From the NCBI RefSeq assembly GCF_003344765.1, contig NZ_QPMH01000010.1, positions 62,001 to 126,000 of the forward strand: DNA of 64,000 nt, read 5' to 3'. A program made the position numbers and the translations under genes. The notes under the pieces are model-generated. The model was given only the letters and a program-made list of their open reading frames with translations, ran no database searches and was not told the DNA's origin. This stretch comes from Ferruginivarius sediminum. GTDB lineage: Bacteria > Pseudomonadota > Alphaproteobacteria > Kiloniellales > Rhodovibrionaceae. Positions 27,475 through 37,327 of this stretch are shown here, one piece after another (position 1 is the stretch's first letter; the number at the start of each line of letters is the position of its first letter).

Positions 27475-29844
27475 ATGACCGGGCTATCGAACCTGTCGGC
27501 ACCGAATCCAGAGGATACCTTCGAGGCCGGCTTCGCCCTGCTTGACGCCTTGCCGATGATGGTCGCCTACGTCGGTCGCGAAGAGCGCTTCCAGTATGCC
27601 AATCGCGCGTTCGCGGCGGATGCCGGCGCGCCGGCGGAACAGGTCGTGGGTGGCGAATTGCGGGATTATCTCGGTGCAAGACTCTACACCGCCATTCGCC
27701 CGCATATCCTGCGCGCGCTGGGCGGTGAGGAGGTAAGCTTCACGTTCGAGGTTCCGCCGGAAGGGCAAGAGGAACCAGTCGCCGGCGCCGGAGGACGTAT
27801 GCTTCGCGCCAGGTACACGCCCTATGAGGCTGACGGCGCGGTCGACGGCTTCTTCATGCTGATCGAGGACATCACCGAGCAGACGAAAACACGGCGGGAC
27901 CTCGCCGACGCCGCCGAATTCTTCCGCGACATCGCCGCCAGCGTGCCGGGCGTGGCATTCCAGTACGAGTGGAGCGGAAACGGCAGTGGCCGCTTCAATT
28001 ACCTCAGCCCCCAGCTTGAGAACTGGATCGGCCTGGACTGCGAAATCGTCATGGCAGATCCGACGATATTGAAGGACTATGTTCATCCTGACGACGTGGA
28101 AGGGCTGCGTGCCAGCGTCGAATCGGCGTGGCAACGCCACGGTACGTGGTCGTGGCGGGGCCGAATCCAGGCGCCGGATGGCAGGCATATCTTTACCCAG
28201 GGCATCGCCCGGCCACGGCACGCCGCCGGTGGACACGTCGTGTGGAGCGGCATCTTTCTGGACATCAGCGAGCAGAAACAGGTCGAGCGCGTCCTGAAGG
28301 AGACGGCCGCCTTCTTCCATGACATCGCGACGACCATTCCCGGCATCGTCTACCGCTTTGTCCAGGACGAAGACGGTGCCCGCCGTTTCGACTACATCAG
28401 CCCGCAGCTTGCGGACATAACCGGGCTGAAACCGCAGGACGTCATCGCCGACGCGAATGCCTATCTCGATCGCATACATCCCGACGATCGCCCCGCCTTC
28501 GAGGACAGCATCGCCCATTCCGCAAGAACGCTGCAGCTACGTACCTGGGAAGGGCGGATCCGGTCGGGCGGCGGCGACTATAACTGGGTCCGCGGCGCCT
28601 CGCTGCCGCGCCGGCAACGCGACGGCAGCATCGTCTGGAACGGCGTCGTGCTCGACGTCACCGACCATAAGGTCACTGAGCAGAAGCTTCGCGAGGCCCA
28701 GAAGATGGAAGCCGTCGGCCAGTTGACCGGCGGCCTGGCGCATGACTTCAACAACCTCCTTGCGGTGATCGGCGGCAACCTCGAACTGCTGGAAGACGAC
28801 CTCGCCGACCGCCCGCGCGAGCGAAGCATGGCGTCCAAGGCACGGCAGGCGGCGATGCGTGGGTCCGACGTGACGCAGCGCCTGCTGGCCTTCGCCCGGC
28901 GGCAGCCGCTGTCGCCACGGGTCATCGACCTCAACCATCTGGTCAGGCGTACGACCGAACTGCTGGAACACGCCCTGGGGCCGGGCATCGAGGTCGCCAC
29001 CGCCCCCCTTGCGGCCCGGCATACAGTTCGCGTCGATCCCGGACAGCTCGAAAACGCGCTGATCAATCTGGCGATGAACGCGCGCGACGCCATGCCCGAC
29101 GGCGGTGTGGTCACGGTCGAGACGGCGGATGTCGAACTCGATAGTGCCTATGCACGCGAGCACCCCGACGTCGAGCCGGGCCGCTATGCCGTGCTTTCGG
29201 TCAGCGATACCGGGGTGGGCATGCCGCAGGAATCCATCGACAAGGCATTCGAGCCCTTCTTCACGACGAAACCGCCGGACAAGGGGACGGGCCTAGGCCT
29301 GCCCATGGTCTATGGCTTCCTCAAGCAGTCCGGCGGTCATGCATCCGTTCACAGCAAGGTGGGCGAGGGCACCACGGTTCGCCTCTATCTGCCGCACGCC
29401 AATGAGGACGCAACGGCCGTGCCCGCGACGGCGCCGTCGAAGATCAGCACGCGCGCCAGCCCCGGCGAGGTGGTTCTTCTGGTGGATAACGAGCCGGACC
29501 TGCGTGCCGCCATTGCCGAAATGCTAGTCGCCGCGGGCTACGGAGTTCGCACAGCCGAGGATGGCCCAGCCGCGCTGGGCGAACTCGAAGCCGCGCCGCG
29601 GGTCGATCTGCTACTCACGGACGTGGTTCTCGACAGCCGGATGAACGGGCGCGAACTCGCGGAAACCGCTCGCGGCCGGCGGAACGTGGCGGTGCTGTGC
29701 ATGTCCGGCTTCACCGGCGATGTCCCGGACGCGGAGCTGCAGTCGATCGGCGACGCCCCGATACTTCGCAAGCCGTTTTGCAGGCGCGAACTCGGACGGC
29801 GCGTACGGGAAGCAATCGATTCTCGCAACTTTCGGTCGCGTTGA
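27475..29844 (+). CDS. PAS hybrid sensor histidine kinase with C-terminal receiver
   Basis: The 789-residue product has no membrane helix and should be cytoplasmic. Three PAS domains lie at about 20-135, 145-270 and 280-400, the latter two similar to each other (HPDD motifs, with SPQLENW and SPQLADI). The HisKA domain has H423 in LAHDFNNLLAVIGG. The ATPase domain shows NLAMNARDAM, VSDTGVGM and GTGLGLPMVYGF. The receiver at about 665-785 keeps phosphoacceptor D716 and a KPF lysine but reads VDNEPD, so N672 replaces one Mg-binding acid. It faces a LuxR-type response regulator, which suggests a phosphorelay. The signal is unknown. Confidence 0.93.
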   Translation: MTGLSNLSAPNPEDTFEAGFALLDALPMMVAYVGREERFQYANRAFAADAGAPAEQVVGGELRDYLGARLYTAIRPHILRALGGEEVSFTFEVPPEGQEEPVAGAGGRMLRARYTPYEADGAVDGFFMLIEDITEQTKTRRDLADAAEFFRDIAASVPGVAFQYEWSGNGSGRFNYLSPQLENWIGLDCEIVMADPTILKDYVHPDDVEGLRASVESAWQRHGTWSWRGRIQAPDGRHIFTQGIARPRHAAGGHVVWSGIFLDISEQKQVERVLKETAAFFHDIATTIPGIVYRFVQDEDGARRFDYISPQLADITGLKPQDVIADANAYLDRIHPDDRPAFEDSIAHSARTLQLRTWEGRIRSGGGDYNWVRGASLPRRQRDGSIVWNGVVLDVTDHKVTEQKLREAQKMEAVGQLTGGLAHDFNNLLAVIGGNLELLEDDLADRPRERSMASKARQAAMRGSDVTQRLLAFARRQPLSPRVIDLNHLVRRTTELLEHALGPGIEVATAPLAARHTVRVDPGQLENALINLAMNARDAMPDGGVVTVETADVELDSAYAREHPDVEPGRYAVLSVSDTGVGMPQESIDKAFEPFFTTKPPDKGTGLGLPMVYGFLKQSGGHASVHSKVGEGTTVRLYLPHANEDATAVPATAPSKISTRASPGEVVLLVDNEPDLRAAIAEMLVAAGYGVRTAEDGPAALGELEAAPRVDLLLTDVVLDSRMNGRELAETARGRRNVAVLCMSGFTGDVPDAELQSIGDAPILRKPFCRRELGRRVREAIDSRNFRSR

Positions 29845-29936
29845 CGTTGCGATGGGATTGCCTTTCCTGCGGCGGCGCGGCGTGCTATTCGCTGCTGCAA
29901 TAAACATAGTTTCGGTCATCGCGGTATGGGGACGGC

Positions 29937-31469
<1,533 letters not shown>

Positions 31470-31503
31470 CGGACTGCCGGGGCGCCGTCCTCGCCTAACT
31501 CGC

Positions 31504-33573
31504 CTAATTCTCCCGGTCGTGCCCGTTCGCCTTCTCGCGGGCGCGGGCCTCCTCCCGCTCACGCAGGTCGTCCTCGGTGGTGCGCGGCCGGCGCGGTGTG
31601 CCGAGCTGCATCGGGGTGTCCGGGGTCTCGAACTGCACGACGACGCGGCAGTCGTCGCACATCATGATGCGCTCCACCTGATCGCTGCCCTGGAACATCC
31701 AGTGCTTGTCGCCAAGCTGCTCGACGATGCGGCGGATCGATGACTCCACGCCGAAGGGCTTGCCGCAGCGAACGCAGTGGAACGGCTCCTGCCGGTTCAG
31801 TTCAATGGCCCCGCGCGCCTCGTCGGTGAAGTTCAGGCGCGGCTCCAGCGAGATCACGCTTTCCGGGCAGGTGCTGGCGCAGATGCCGCACTGCACGCAG
31901 GCCTCCTCGTTGAAGCCCAGCCAGGGCGAATCAGGATCGTCCAGCATCGCGCCGGTCGGACAGGCGCCGACACAGGCGAGGCACATGGTGCAGCCCTGGG
32001 TGTCGACGTGAACGCGGCCGAAGGGCGCGCCCTCGGGCAGCGGCACGATGTCCTGGGGATTCGGTGCGTGCTGGTGCAGGTGGCGCAGGCCCAGCATGGT
32101 GCGCGTGCGTTTGCCGCCCATCGCCAGGAAGCCGCCGGGCGTTGGCGCTTCGGGCCGGTCCAGGCCGCAGATCCTGGCTTCGACGGCCTCCGGGTCCAGA
32201 TCTTCGATCAGGTGCACGCGGCCGCTGCCATAGCCCAGCCCATCCATGATCGCGTCCGTCAGGCCCTGCAACCGCTCCAGCCCGGCGACCTCGCCCTCGC
32301 GGCGCTTGTTCGGCGGGACCAGGACGCAGATCTGCGTGGCGCCATAGGCGAAGGCCGCGGCGGTGAAGTCGACGCCGGTTTGCGTGACCTCGTTCACCTC
32401 GAACGGGAGAACCCGTGCGGGAAGGCCACGGCCGAAGCGCGCCATCAGATCGATCACCTCTTCCCCGTGCCGCGCGTCGTGGACCAGCAGGACGGGCGCC
32501 TCGCCACCTGCATTTTGGTAGCTCGACAGTAGCGTGCGCAGCCGGTCGAACAGCCCGGCCGGTCCCGGGACCTGATAGGTCGCCGCGCCCGTCGGGCAAA
32601 CGCTGGCGCAGTTGCCGCAGCCGGCGCAGATGTAGGGATCGAAGGCGACACTCTCCCCCGCGCTCTCGATGGCGCCGGTGGGGCAGTTGTCCAGGCAGTT
32701 GGTGCAGCCGACCTTGCGTGAGCGGGCATGCGCGCAGATCGAGGCGTCGTAGGCGACATAGCGCGGCTTCTCGAACTCGCCGACGAGATCCGCCGCCTCG
32801 AAGGCCGCCTTCTGCACCGCCGCCGGGTCGCCCGGATCGGCGCGCAGGTAGCCGTCGCGCTTCTCCGGCGCCGGGAACAGCGGCGCGTCGCCGGTGATGT
32901 CGAGGATGATATCGCACTCCGAGAAGGCGTTGTTCCGCCCCATCTCGAACTCCAACGCCGCGCGCGAGGCGGGCAGGGCGGGGGCGTAGTCGTCCACGTT
33001 GACGCCGAACCCGCCAAGGTGGCCCCCGGCCTGCTTCACCCGGCCCTTGAATACCGGCACATCCATCGTGCGCGGCGGCATCACCTCGCCGGGGTCTTTC
33101 AGCAGGACCGTCACCTCCAGACGGCCTGACAGTTGCCGGCCCAGCTCGATCGCCTGCTCGTCGCGGCCGTAGACGAGGCACACGCCCTCCGACTGCATCG
33201 ACACCGACGGCGTCGGTTCCAGGTCGAGCGCCGCCTCCGCCAGCAGGGCGGCAATCTTGGGATGGGCCTGGCCCGCCTCGTCCGACCAGCCAGCCTTCTC
33301 GCGGATGTTCGCGAAAGCGAGGGCCGCCCGCGACTCGTCCTCCTCCGCGACCTCGCGGAACAGCGGTGCCTCTTGTGTGCAGGCGACGCAGACCGAGGCC
33401 GCGTTGCCGATCGCGCTCTGATAGTTGCCAAGCTGGTTGCGGCACAGGCCGGTCTGCAGGTCCAGATCGCCTTCGCCGCCCAGCTTGTGCAGCGCCTGCT
33501 GCAGCTTCTTCGCGTCAATCGGCATCGACCGCTGGCAGTTACAGACCAGCAGTTCCTTGTCCTTAAGCTTCAT
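31504..33573 (-). CDS. Large multi-[4Fe-4S] ferredoxin-like protein
   Basis: From ATG 33573 (after GGAGAG) the product has 689 residues and no signal or membrane helix. The N-terminus carries cysteines at 11, 13, 44, 62 and 65 (VCNCQRS, GLCRNQ, CVACTQ). The middle has two ferredoxin motifs, VGCTNCLDNCPTGAI and CAGCGNCASVCPTGAA. Later come GCTMCLACVGACPTGAM and CVQCGICASTCPESVI, so at least four [4Fe-4S] clusters are likely. Near the end FHCVRCGKPFG and MMCDDCRVVV look like a metal site. Similar proteins occur beside formate dehydrogenase or molybdoenzyme genes, but none is here. An electron-transfer role is inference. Confidence 0.8.
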   Translation of the reverse strand: MKLKDKELLVCNCQRSMPIDAKKLQQALHKLGGEGDLDLQTGLCRNQLGNYQSAIGNAASVCVACTQEAPLFREVAEEDESRAALAFANIREKAGWSDEAGQAHPKIAALLAEAALDLEPTPSVSMQSEGVCLVYGRDEQAIELGRQLSGRLEVTVLLKDPGEVMPPRTMDVPVFKGRVKQAGGHLGGFGVNVDDYAPALPASRAALEFEMGRNNAFSECDIILDITGDAPLFPAPEKRDGYLRADPGDPAAVQKAAFEAADLVGEFEKPRYVAYDASICAHARSRKVGCTNCLDNCPTGAIESAGESVAFDPYICAGCGNCASVCPTGAATYQVPGPAGLFDRLRTLLSSYQNAGGEAPVLLVHDARHGEEVIDLMARFGRGLPARVLPFEVNEVTQTGVDFTAAAFAYGATQICVLVPPNKRREGEVAGLERLQGLTDAIMDGLGYGSGRVHLIEDLDPEAVEARICGLDRPEAPTPGGFLAMGGKRTRTMLGLRHLHQHAPNPQDIVPLPEGAPFGRVHVDTQGCTMCLACVGACPTGAMLDDPDSPWLGFNEEACVQCGICASTCPESVISLEPRLNFTDEARGAIELNRQEPFHCVRCGKPFGVESSIRRIVEQLGDKHWMFQGSDQVERIMMCDDCRVVVQFETPDTPMQLGTPRRPRTTEDDLREREEARAREKANGHDREN

Positions 33574-33734
33574 TGCCACGCTCTCTCCTGCCGTGCCGCT
33601 TCTACGGCGGCGTTGTTCTTGTTTTATGTTTCGAGGCAGCATCGTAGCTGGCTTGGAGGGTATGAAACGACCCCAAAAATTCTGTGGCATCCGCGTCTCT
33701 TGGCCGCTATCCCTCAAGGCAAGGGGAAAACGGC

Positions 33735-34616
33735 TTGCACGATTACCTGACGACACGCGAAGTCGCGGATTACCTGCGCATCAAGGAGCGGCGGGTCTAC
33801 GAACTCGTTCGCCAGCGCGCCATTCCCTGCAGCCGCGTCACCGGCAAGTGGCTGTTCCCCCGCGCCCTGGTCGACCAGTGGGTGGTCGCTAACCTGGAAG
33901 GCGAACGTCCGGCGCGCGAGCCGGCCCCGCCGGTCATCGCCGGCAGTCACGACCCATTGCTGGAGTGGGCCGCCAAGGAGAGCGGCTGCGGGCTTGCGCT
34001 GCTTCCGGGTGGCAGCCTGGATGGGCTGCAACGTCTGGCGGACGGGGCTGCGCGCGTCGCGGGGCTGCACCTGTTCGATCCGGACAGCGGCGGTTTCAAC
34101 GTGCCCGCTGTGCGTAAGCGCGCCGCGCTGCCCGATGCCGTGCTGCTGGAATGGGCGTGGCGGCGGCAGGGGTTGGTGCTGCCTGCCGGCAACCCGGACG
34201 GCGTGGCGGGCCTCGCCGATCTGGCGCGCCTGAAGCTGCCGGTCGCGCGCCGGCAGGCGGAGTCGGGAAGCGGGCTGTTGCTGTCCCACCTACTGGGCGA
34301 GGCCGGGCTTGGCGAGGGCGATTTGGTCTTCGTCGAGGAGACGGCGCGCAGTGAGATGGACCTTGGACTCGCCATTTTGGAGGGACGGGGACGCGCGGGC
34401 TTCGCCGTCGAGGCGGTGGCCCGGACGTTGAAGCTGGATTTCGTGCCGCTGATGTGGGAGCGCTTCGACCTTCTGATGGGCCGTCGCGACTACTTCGAGC
34501 CGTCGGTGCAGGCGCTGATGGGCTTTGCGCGGAGCGACGACTTCGCGGTGCGGGCGCGGCGGCTTGGCGGCTACGACATCGCCGGCCTCGGTACCGTTCA
34601 CGACAACGCGCCCTGA
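33735..34616 (+). CDS. Helix-turn-helix regulator with PBP-like ligand domain
   Basis: I take TTG 33735 (after AAGGGGA) as start, giving 293 residues that open directly with the DNA-binding domain. It is an excisionase/MerR-like HTH (YLTTREVADYLRIKERRVYE, then RVTGKWLFPRALVDQW, residues about 3-50). The rest (about 75-280) resembles the periplasmic-binding-protein-like domain found fused to HTH domains or to MoeA in molybdate and molybdopterin contexts (SHDPLLEWA, ARRQAESGSGLLLSHLL). No signal peptide is present, so the ligand is sensed in the cytoplasm. It is divergent from the Fe-S protein gene, its likely target. Confidence 0.8.
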   Translation: MHDYLTTREVADYLRIKERRVYELVRQRAIPCSRVTGKWLFPRALVDQWVVANLEGERPAREPAPPVIAGSHDPLLEWAAKESGCGLALLPGGSLDGLQRLADGAARVAGLHLFDPDSGGFNVPAVRKRAALPDAVLLEWAWRRQGLVLPAGNPDGVAGLADLARLKLPVARRQAESGSGLLLSHLLGEAGLGEGDLVFVEETARSEMDLGLAILEGRGRAGFAVEAVARTLKLDFVPLMWERFDLLMGRRDYFEPSVQALMGFARSDDFAVRARRLGGYDIAGLGTVHDNAP

Positions 34617-34617
34617 C

Positions 34618-35031
34618 ATGCGTGCCGGCCTGTTATGCCTGCTGCTCCTATGGGCTCTGCCCGCCGCGGCAGGCGTGGAGTGCTGGTCCGGCTGGGGCTA
34701 TCGCGTGGCGCCTGGAACTTTGGCCTTTCGGGGCGAGCGGATGCTGCTGGTCACGCCGGGACCAGCGGACTGGCGCGTGGGGGAGGAGGTGACGCTCCTG
34801 CCACTCGACCCGGAGAGCGGCCGCATCGACCCCAATGCCGCGACCATTCATGTCCGTCCCCGGCGGCCGCGCTTCTTTTCGACGCGGGAAGGCAACCGCG
34901 CCATGGACGACGTTGCCGACATCGTGGGAGAGGACTCGCACCTCATGCTGGGCATGACCCGCGTCGGCCCGGCGGTGTCCGGCACGCCCAGGCAGGAGGC
35001 TTTCCTGCGCTGGGCCTGCGGGCGGGAATGA
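34618..35031 (+). CDS. Small secreted protein of unknown function
   Basis: The ATG at 34618 follows the regulator stop by one base, so the two are probably co-transcribed. The 137-residue product opens with a signal peptide (MRAGLLCLLLLWALPAAAG). The mature part has two Cys, one near its start (ECWSGWGYRV) and one at its end (RWACGRE), which could form a disulfide in the periplasm. I do not recognise the family. The neighbourhood suggests a link to the Fe-S protein system, but there is no direct evidence. Confidence 0.7.
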   Translation: MRAGLLCLLLLWALPAAAGVECWSGWGYRVAPGTLAFRGERMLLVTPGPADWRVGEEVTLLPLDPESGRIDPNAATIHVRPRRPRFFSTREGNRAMDDVADIVGEDSHLMLGMTRVGPAVSGTPRQEAFLRWACGRE

Positions 35032-35123
35032 CGCGAAGGCTGCCGGCCGGTTTCTCTTTTCTGGTGCATTCTGTAGTATGCGTTCGCGACTCGGAAGCCA
35101 ACGTCTGATAGAGTGATAAGCAG

Positions 35124-35735
35124 GTGAGCGAACCCGCGTTCGATACGCAGAAGGCCGTGACACGGCTGCGCGACGAGGCCAGCCTTGAACAGAAGGCCGC
35201 GGAGGCGATGGTGAATGTCTTGTCCGACGTGATGAGCGACGTCGCGACCAAGGACTTCGTAAGGGACGAGATCGCCGGCCTCGAAAAGCGGCTGGACAGC
35301 CGCTTTGACGCGCAATCCGAATATATCGACAAGCGTTTCGCCGAGCAGACAGCAAAATTCGAGGCTCGCTTCGCCGAGCAGAGCATGCAGTTTGAGGCAC
35401 GTTTCGCGGAACTGCAAACTGGGATCGAAAGACAGCTTGCCGAGCAGCGTACGGAGACGGAGGCGCGCTTCTCCCAACAATCGACGGAGATTGAGCGGCG
35501 GTTTTCCCAGCACTCGGCGGACATGGAGCAGCGGCTGTCCAAACAGTCGACGGAGATTGAGCAACGGTTTTCCAAACAATCAGATGAGAACCAGAAGCTT
35601 GCCGCCGAACTGATGGTTCGGATCGAGTGTATGCAGACGGAGCTTATGCGCACGCTCGTCGTTCAGACGCGCTGGGCGGTGACGGTGGTGGTCGCCTTGG
35701 CGGGGCTCTACATGGCGGCCGACAAGCTGCTTTAG
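35124..35735 (+). CDS. Tail-anchored coiled-coil protein with nine 11-residue repeats
   Basis: The GTG at 35124 gives 203 residues. After a helical N-terminus (about 1-59) come nine consecutive units of exactly 11 residues (60-158), each of the form R-F/L-x-x-Q-S/T-x-x-h-E-x, for example RFAEQTAKFEA and RFSQQSTEIER. A short helix follows, then one membrane segment at about 184-198 (WAVTVVVALAGLYMA) and the end ADKLL. The opening (VTRLRDEASLEQKAAEAMV) resembles DUF1640/CCDC90-type coiled-coil proteins. Most likely it is anchored in the inner membrane with a long cytoplasmic stalk. Its 3' end overlaps the convergent adh gene by four bases. Function unknown. Confidence 0.75.
   Translation: MSEPAFDTQKAVTRLRDEASLEQKAAEAMVNVLSDVMSDVATKDFVRDEIAGLEKRLDSRFDAQSEYIDKRFAEQTAKFEARFAEQSMQFEARFAELQTGIERQLAEQRTETEARFSQQSTEIERRFSQHSADMEQRLSKQSTEIEQRFSKQSDENQKLAAELMVRIECMQTELMRTLVVQTRWAVTVVVALAGLYMAADKLL
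35301..35597 (+). repeat. Nine 33-base tandem coding repeats
   Basis: These bases encode residues 60-158 of the coiled-coil protein, nine direct units of 33 bases without a phase break. DNA identity between units is partial; the period is kept much more strictly at protein level. Copy number could vary between strains by slippage. Confidence 0.8.
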
Positions 35736-36742
35736 GTCGCCGCGCTATCCATCGTCAGGACGGCCGCACCGCGCAGTTCGCCGTCGCGCAGACGTCCCAG
35801 CGCCTCGTTCGCCTGATCCAGCGGGAACCTCTCCACCGAGGTCTTCACGGGCACCTTGGGCGCCAATTCCAGGAATTCCTCGCCGTCCCGCCGCGTCAGG
35901 TTGGCGACCGAGACGATCTGGCGTTCCCGCCACAGGAGCTCATAGGGAAAAGCCGGGATATCGCTCATGTGGATGCCGGCGCAGACCACGGTGCCGCCGG
36001 GCCGCACGGCGCGGAGGGCGGCCGGCACCAGTTCGCCGACGGGCGCGTAGATGATGGCCGCGTCCAGAAGTTCCGGCGCGGGTTTGTCGCTGTCGCCGGT
36101 CCAGACCGCGCCGAGATCCTTCGCGAAGTCCTTGGCGTTCTCGTCGCCCGGCCGCACGAAAGCATAGATGTCGCGCCCCTGCCAGCGGGCCACTTGCGCC
36201 ACGATGTGCGCCGCCGCCCCGAAGCCGTAAAGGCCCAGCCGCCGGCCCTCGCCGGCCATGCGCAGCGAGCGGTAGCCGATCAGCCCGGCGCACAGGAGCG
36301 GCGCCACCTCCGCGTCGGTGTAATCCCCATGCACCGGGAAGCAGTAACGCGCGTCCGCGACCGCGTACTGCGCGTAGCCGCCGTCCAGCGTGTAGCCGGT
36401 GAAACCCGCGTTTTCGCACAGGTTCTCCTGTCCCGCGCGGCAGTAGACGCACTCGCCACAGGTCCAGCCCAGCCAGGGGATGCCGACGCGCTGGCCGGGC
36501 TCGAACCCGGTGACGCCGCGGCCCATCGCTTCGACATGGCCGACGATCTCGTGGCCGGGAATCAGGTGCGGTTTCGGATGCTTCAGGTCGCCGTCGCAGA
36601 CGTGCAGATCCGTGCGGCACACGCCGCAGGCGGAAACGCGCACCAGAATCTGGCCGTCCTTCGGCTCGGGCCGCGGGACATCCTCTGGCTGGAGCGGTGA
36701 ATGCTGGCGCTCCAGGACCATTGCGCGCATCTGCTGGGCCAT
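35732..36742 (-). CDS. Zinc-dependent alcohol dehydrogenase (MDR family)
   Basis: This medium-chain dehydrogenase oxidises alcohols or reduces aldehydes with NAD(P). From ATG 36742 (after GGAGA) it has 336 residues. The catalytic zinc ligands are C42 and H63 with E64 next to it (CGVCRTDLH, PGHEIVGHV). The structural zinc site is C95, C98, C101 and C109 (CGECVYCRAGQENLC). The nucleotide fold carries YGFGAAAH. It follows tspO after 69 bases on the same strand and may belong to the same transcript. Substrate unknown. Confidence 0.92.
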   Translation of the reverse strand: MAQQMRAMVLERQHSPLQPEDVPRPEPKDGQILVRVSACGVCRTDLHVCDGDLKHPKPHLIPGHEIVGHVEAMGRGVTGFEPGQRVGIPWLGWTCGECVYCRAGQENLCENAGFTGYTLDGGYAQYAVADARYCFPVHGDYTDAEVAPLLCAGLIGYRSLRMAGEGRRLGLYGFGAAAHIVAQVARWQGRDIYAFVRPGDENAKDFAKDLGAVWTGDSDKPAPELLDAAIIYAPVGELVPAALRAVRPGGTVVCAGIHMSDIPAFPYELLWRERQIVSVANLTRRDGEEFLELAPKVPVKTSVERFPLDQANEALGRLRDGELRGAAVLTMDSAAT

Positions 36743-36811
36743 CGTCGTGTCTCCGAAATGCACGGAAGGAAGCCGAAGACGCCGAGTGCCGGCTGGGCCC
36801 CGGGCGCAGAC

Positions 36812-37327
36812 TCAGACGTTCATCTGCACGATCGCGCCGTTCAGGGCCGTCGCATAACCGACCCAAAGCAGGTAGGGCAGCATTAGCCATGCCGCCGGGC
36901 GCGAAATCTGGGCAAAGGCGACGACGGTCGCCAGAATCGCCAGCACCAGCGCGAGAATGACAAGGAACGCGGCCACGATCTCGCCCATGCCGAAGAAGAC
37001 GTACGACCAGGCTCCGTTCAACGCGAGCTGGATCAGAAAGCACGCCAGCGGCCAGCCGAAGCGGTTCGGCGCGTCGCGCCAGGCCTGCCAGACGGCAACC
37101 GCCATCATTATGTAGAGCAGCGTCCAGACGATGGGGAAGGCTTGGTCCGGCGGGGTCCAGGCGGGCTTCGCCAGATTGCGGTACCACGGCTCTATGGCCG
37201 GCTGGGTCACCGACGCGGCGGCAACCTCCACGGCAAGGCAGAGCACCAGAAACAGCAGCAATACGGCGGCCTGCTGGCCGCGCGAAGGCCGGCGCGTGCC
37301 GGCGCTGGGCATGGTCGCGACGCTCAT
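36812..37327 (-). CDS. tspO: TspO/MBR family membrane protein
   Basis: TspO proteins are five-helix membrane proteins that bind tetrapyrroles and affect porphyrin handling and stress responses. The 171-residue product has a short polar N-terminus and five hydrophobic helices. Signatures are KPAWTPPDQAFPIVWTLLYI, LNGAWSYVFFGMG and LPYLLWVGYATALN. The ATG overlaps the stop of the upstream VWA-like gene by four bases, so tspO is translationally coupled to the MoxR cluster, a context I do not know as standard. hemF, another tetrapyrrole gene, lies about 10 kb away. Confidence 0.92.
   Translation of the reverse strand: MSVATMPSAGTRRPSRGQQAAVLLLFLVLCLAVEVAAASVTQPAIEPWYRNLAKPAWTPPDQAFPIVWTLLYIMMAVAVWQAWRDAPNRFGWPLACFLIQLALNGAWSYVFFGMGEIVAAFLVILALVLAILATVVAFAQISRPAAWLMLPYLLWVGYATALNGAIVQMNV

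Noticed and set aside
35301..35597. CRISPR-like array of 33-base units
   Set aside because: The units are contiguous without spacers, differ in sequence and keep an open coding frame with a protein repeat.
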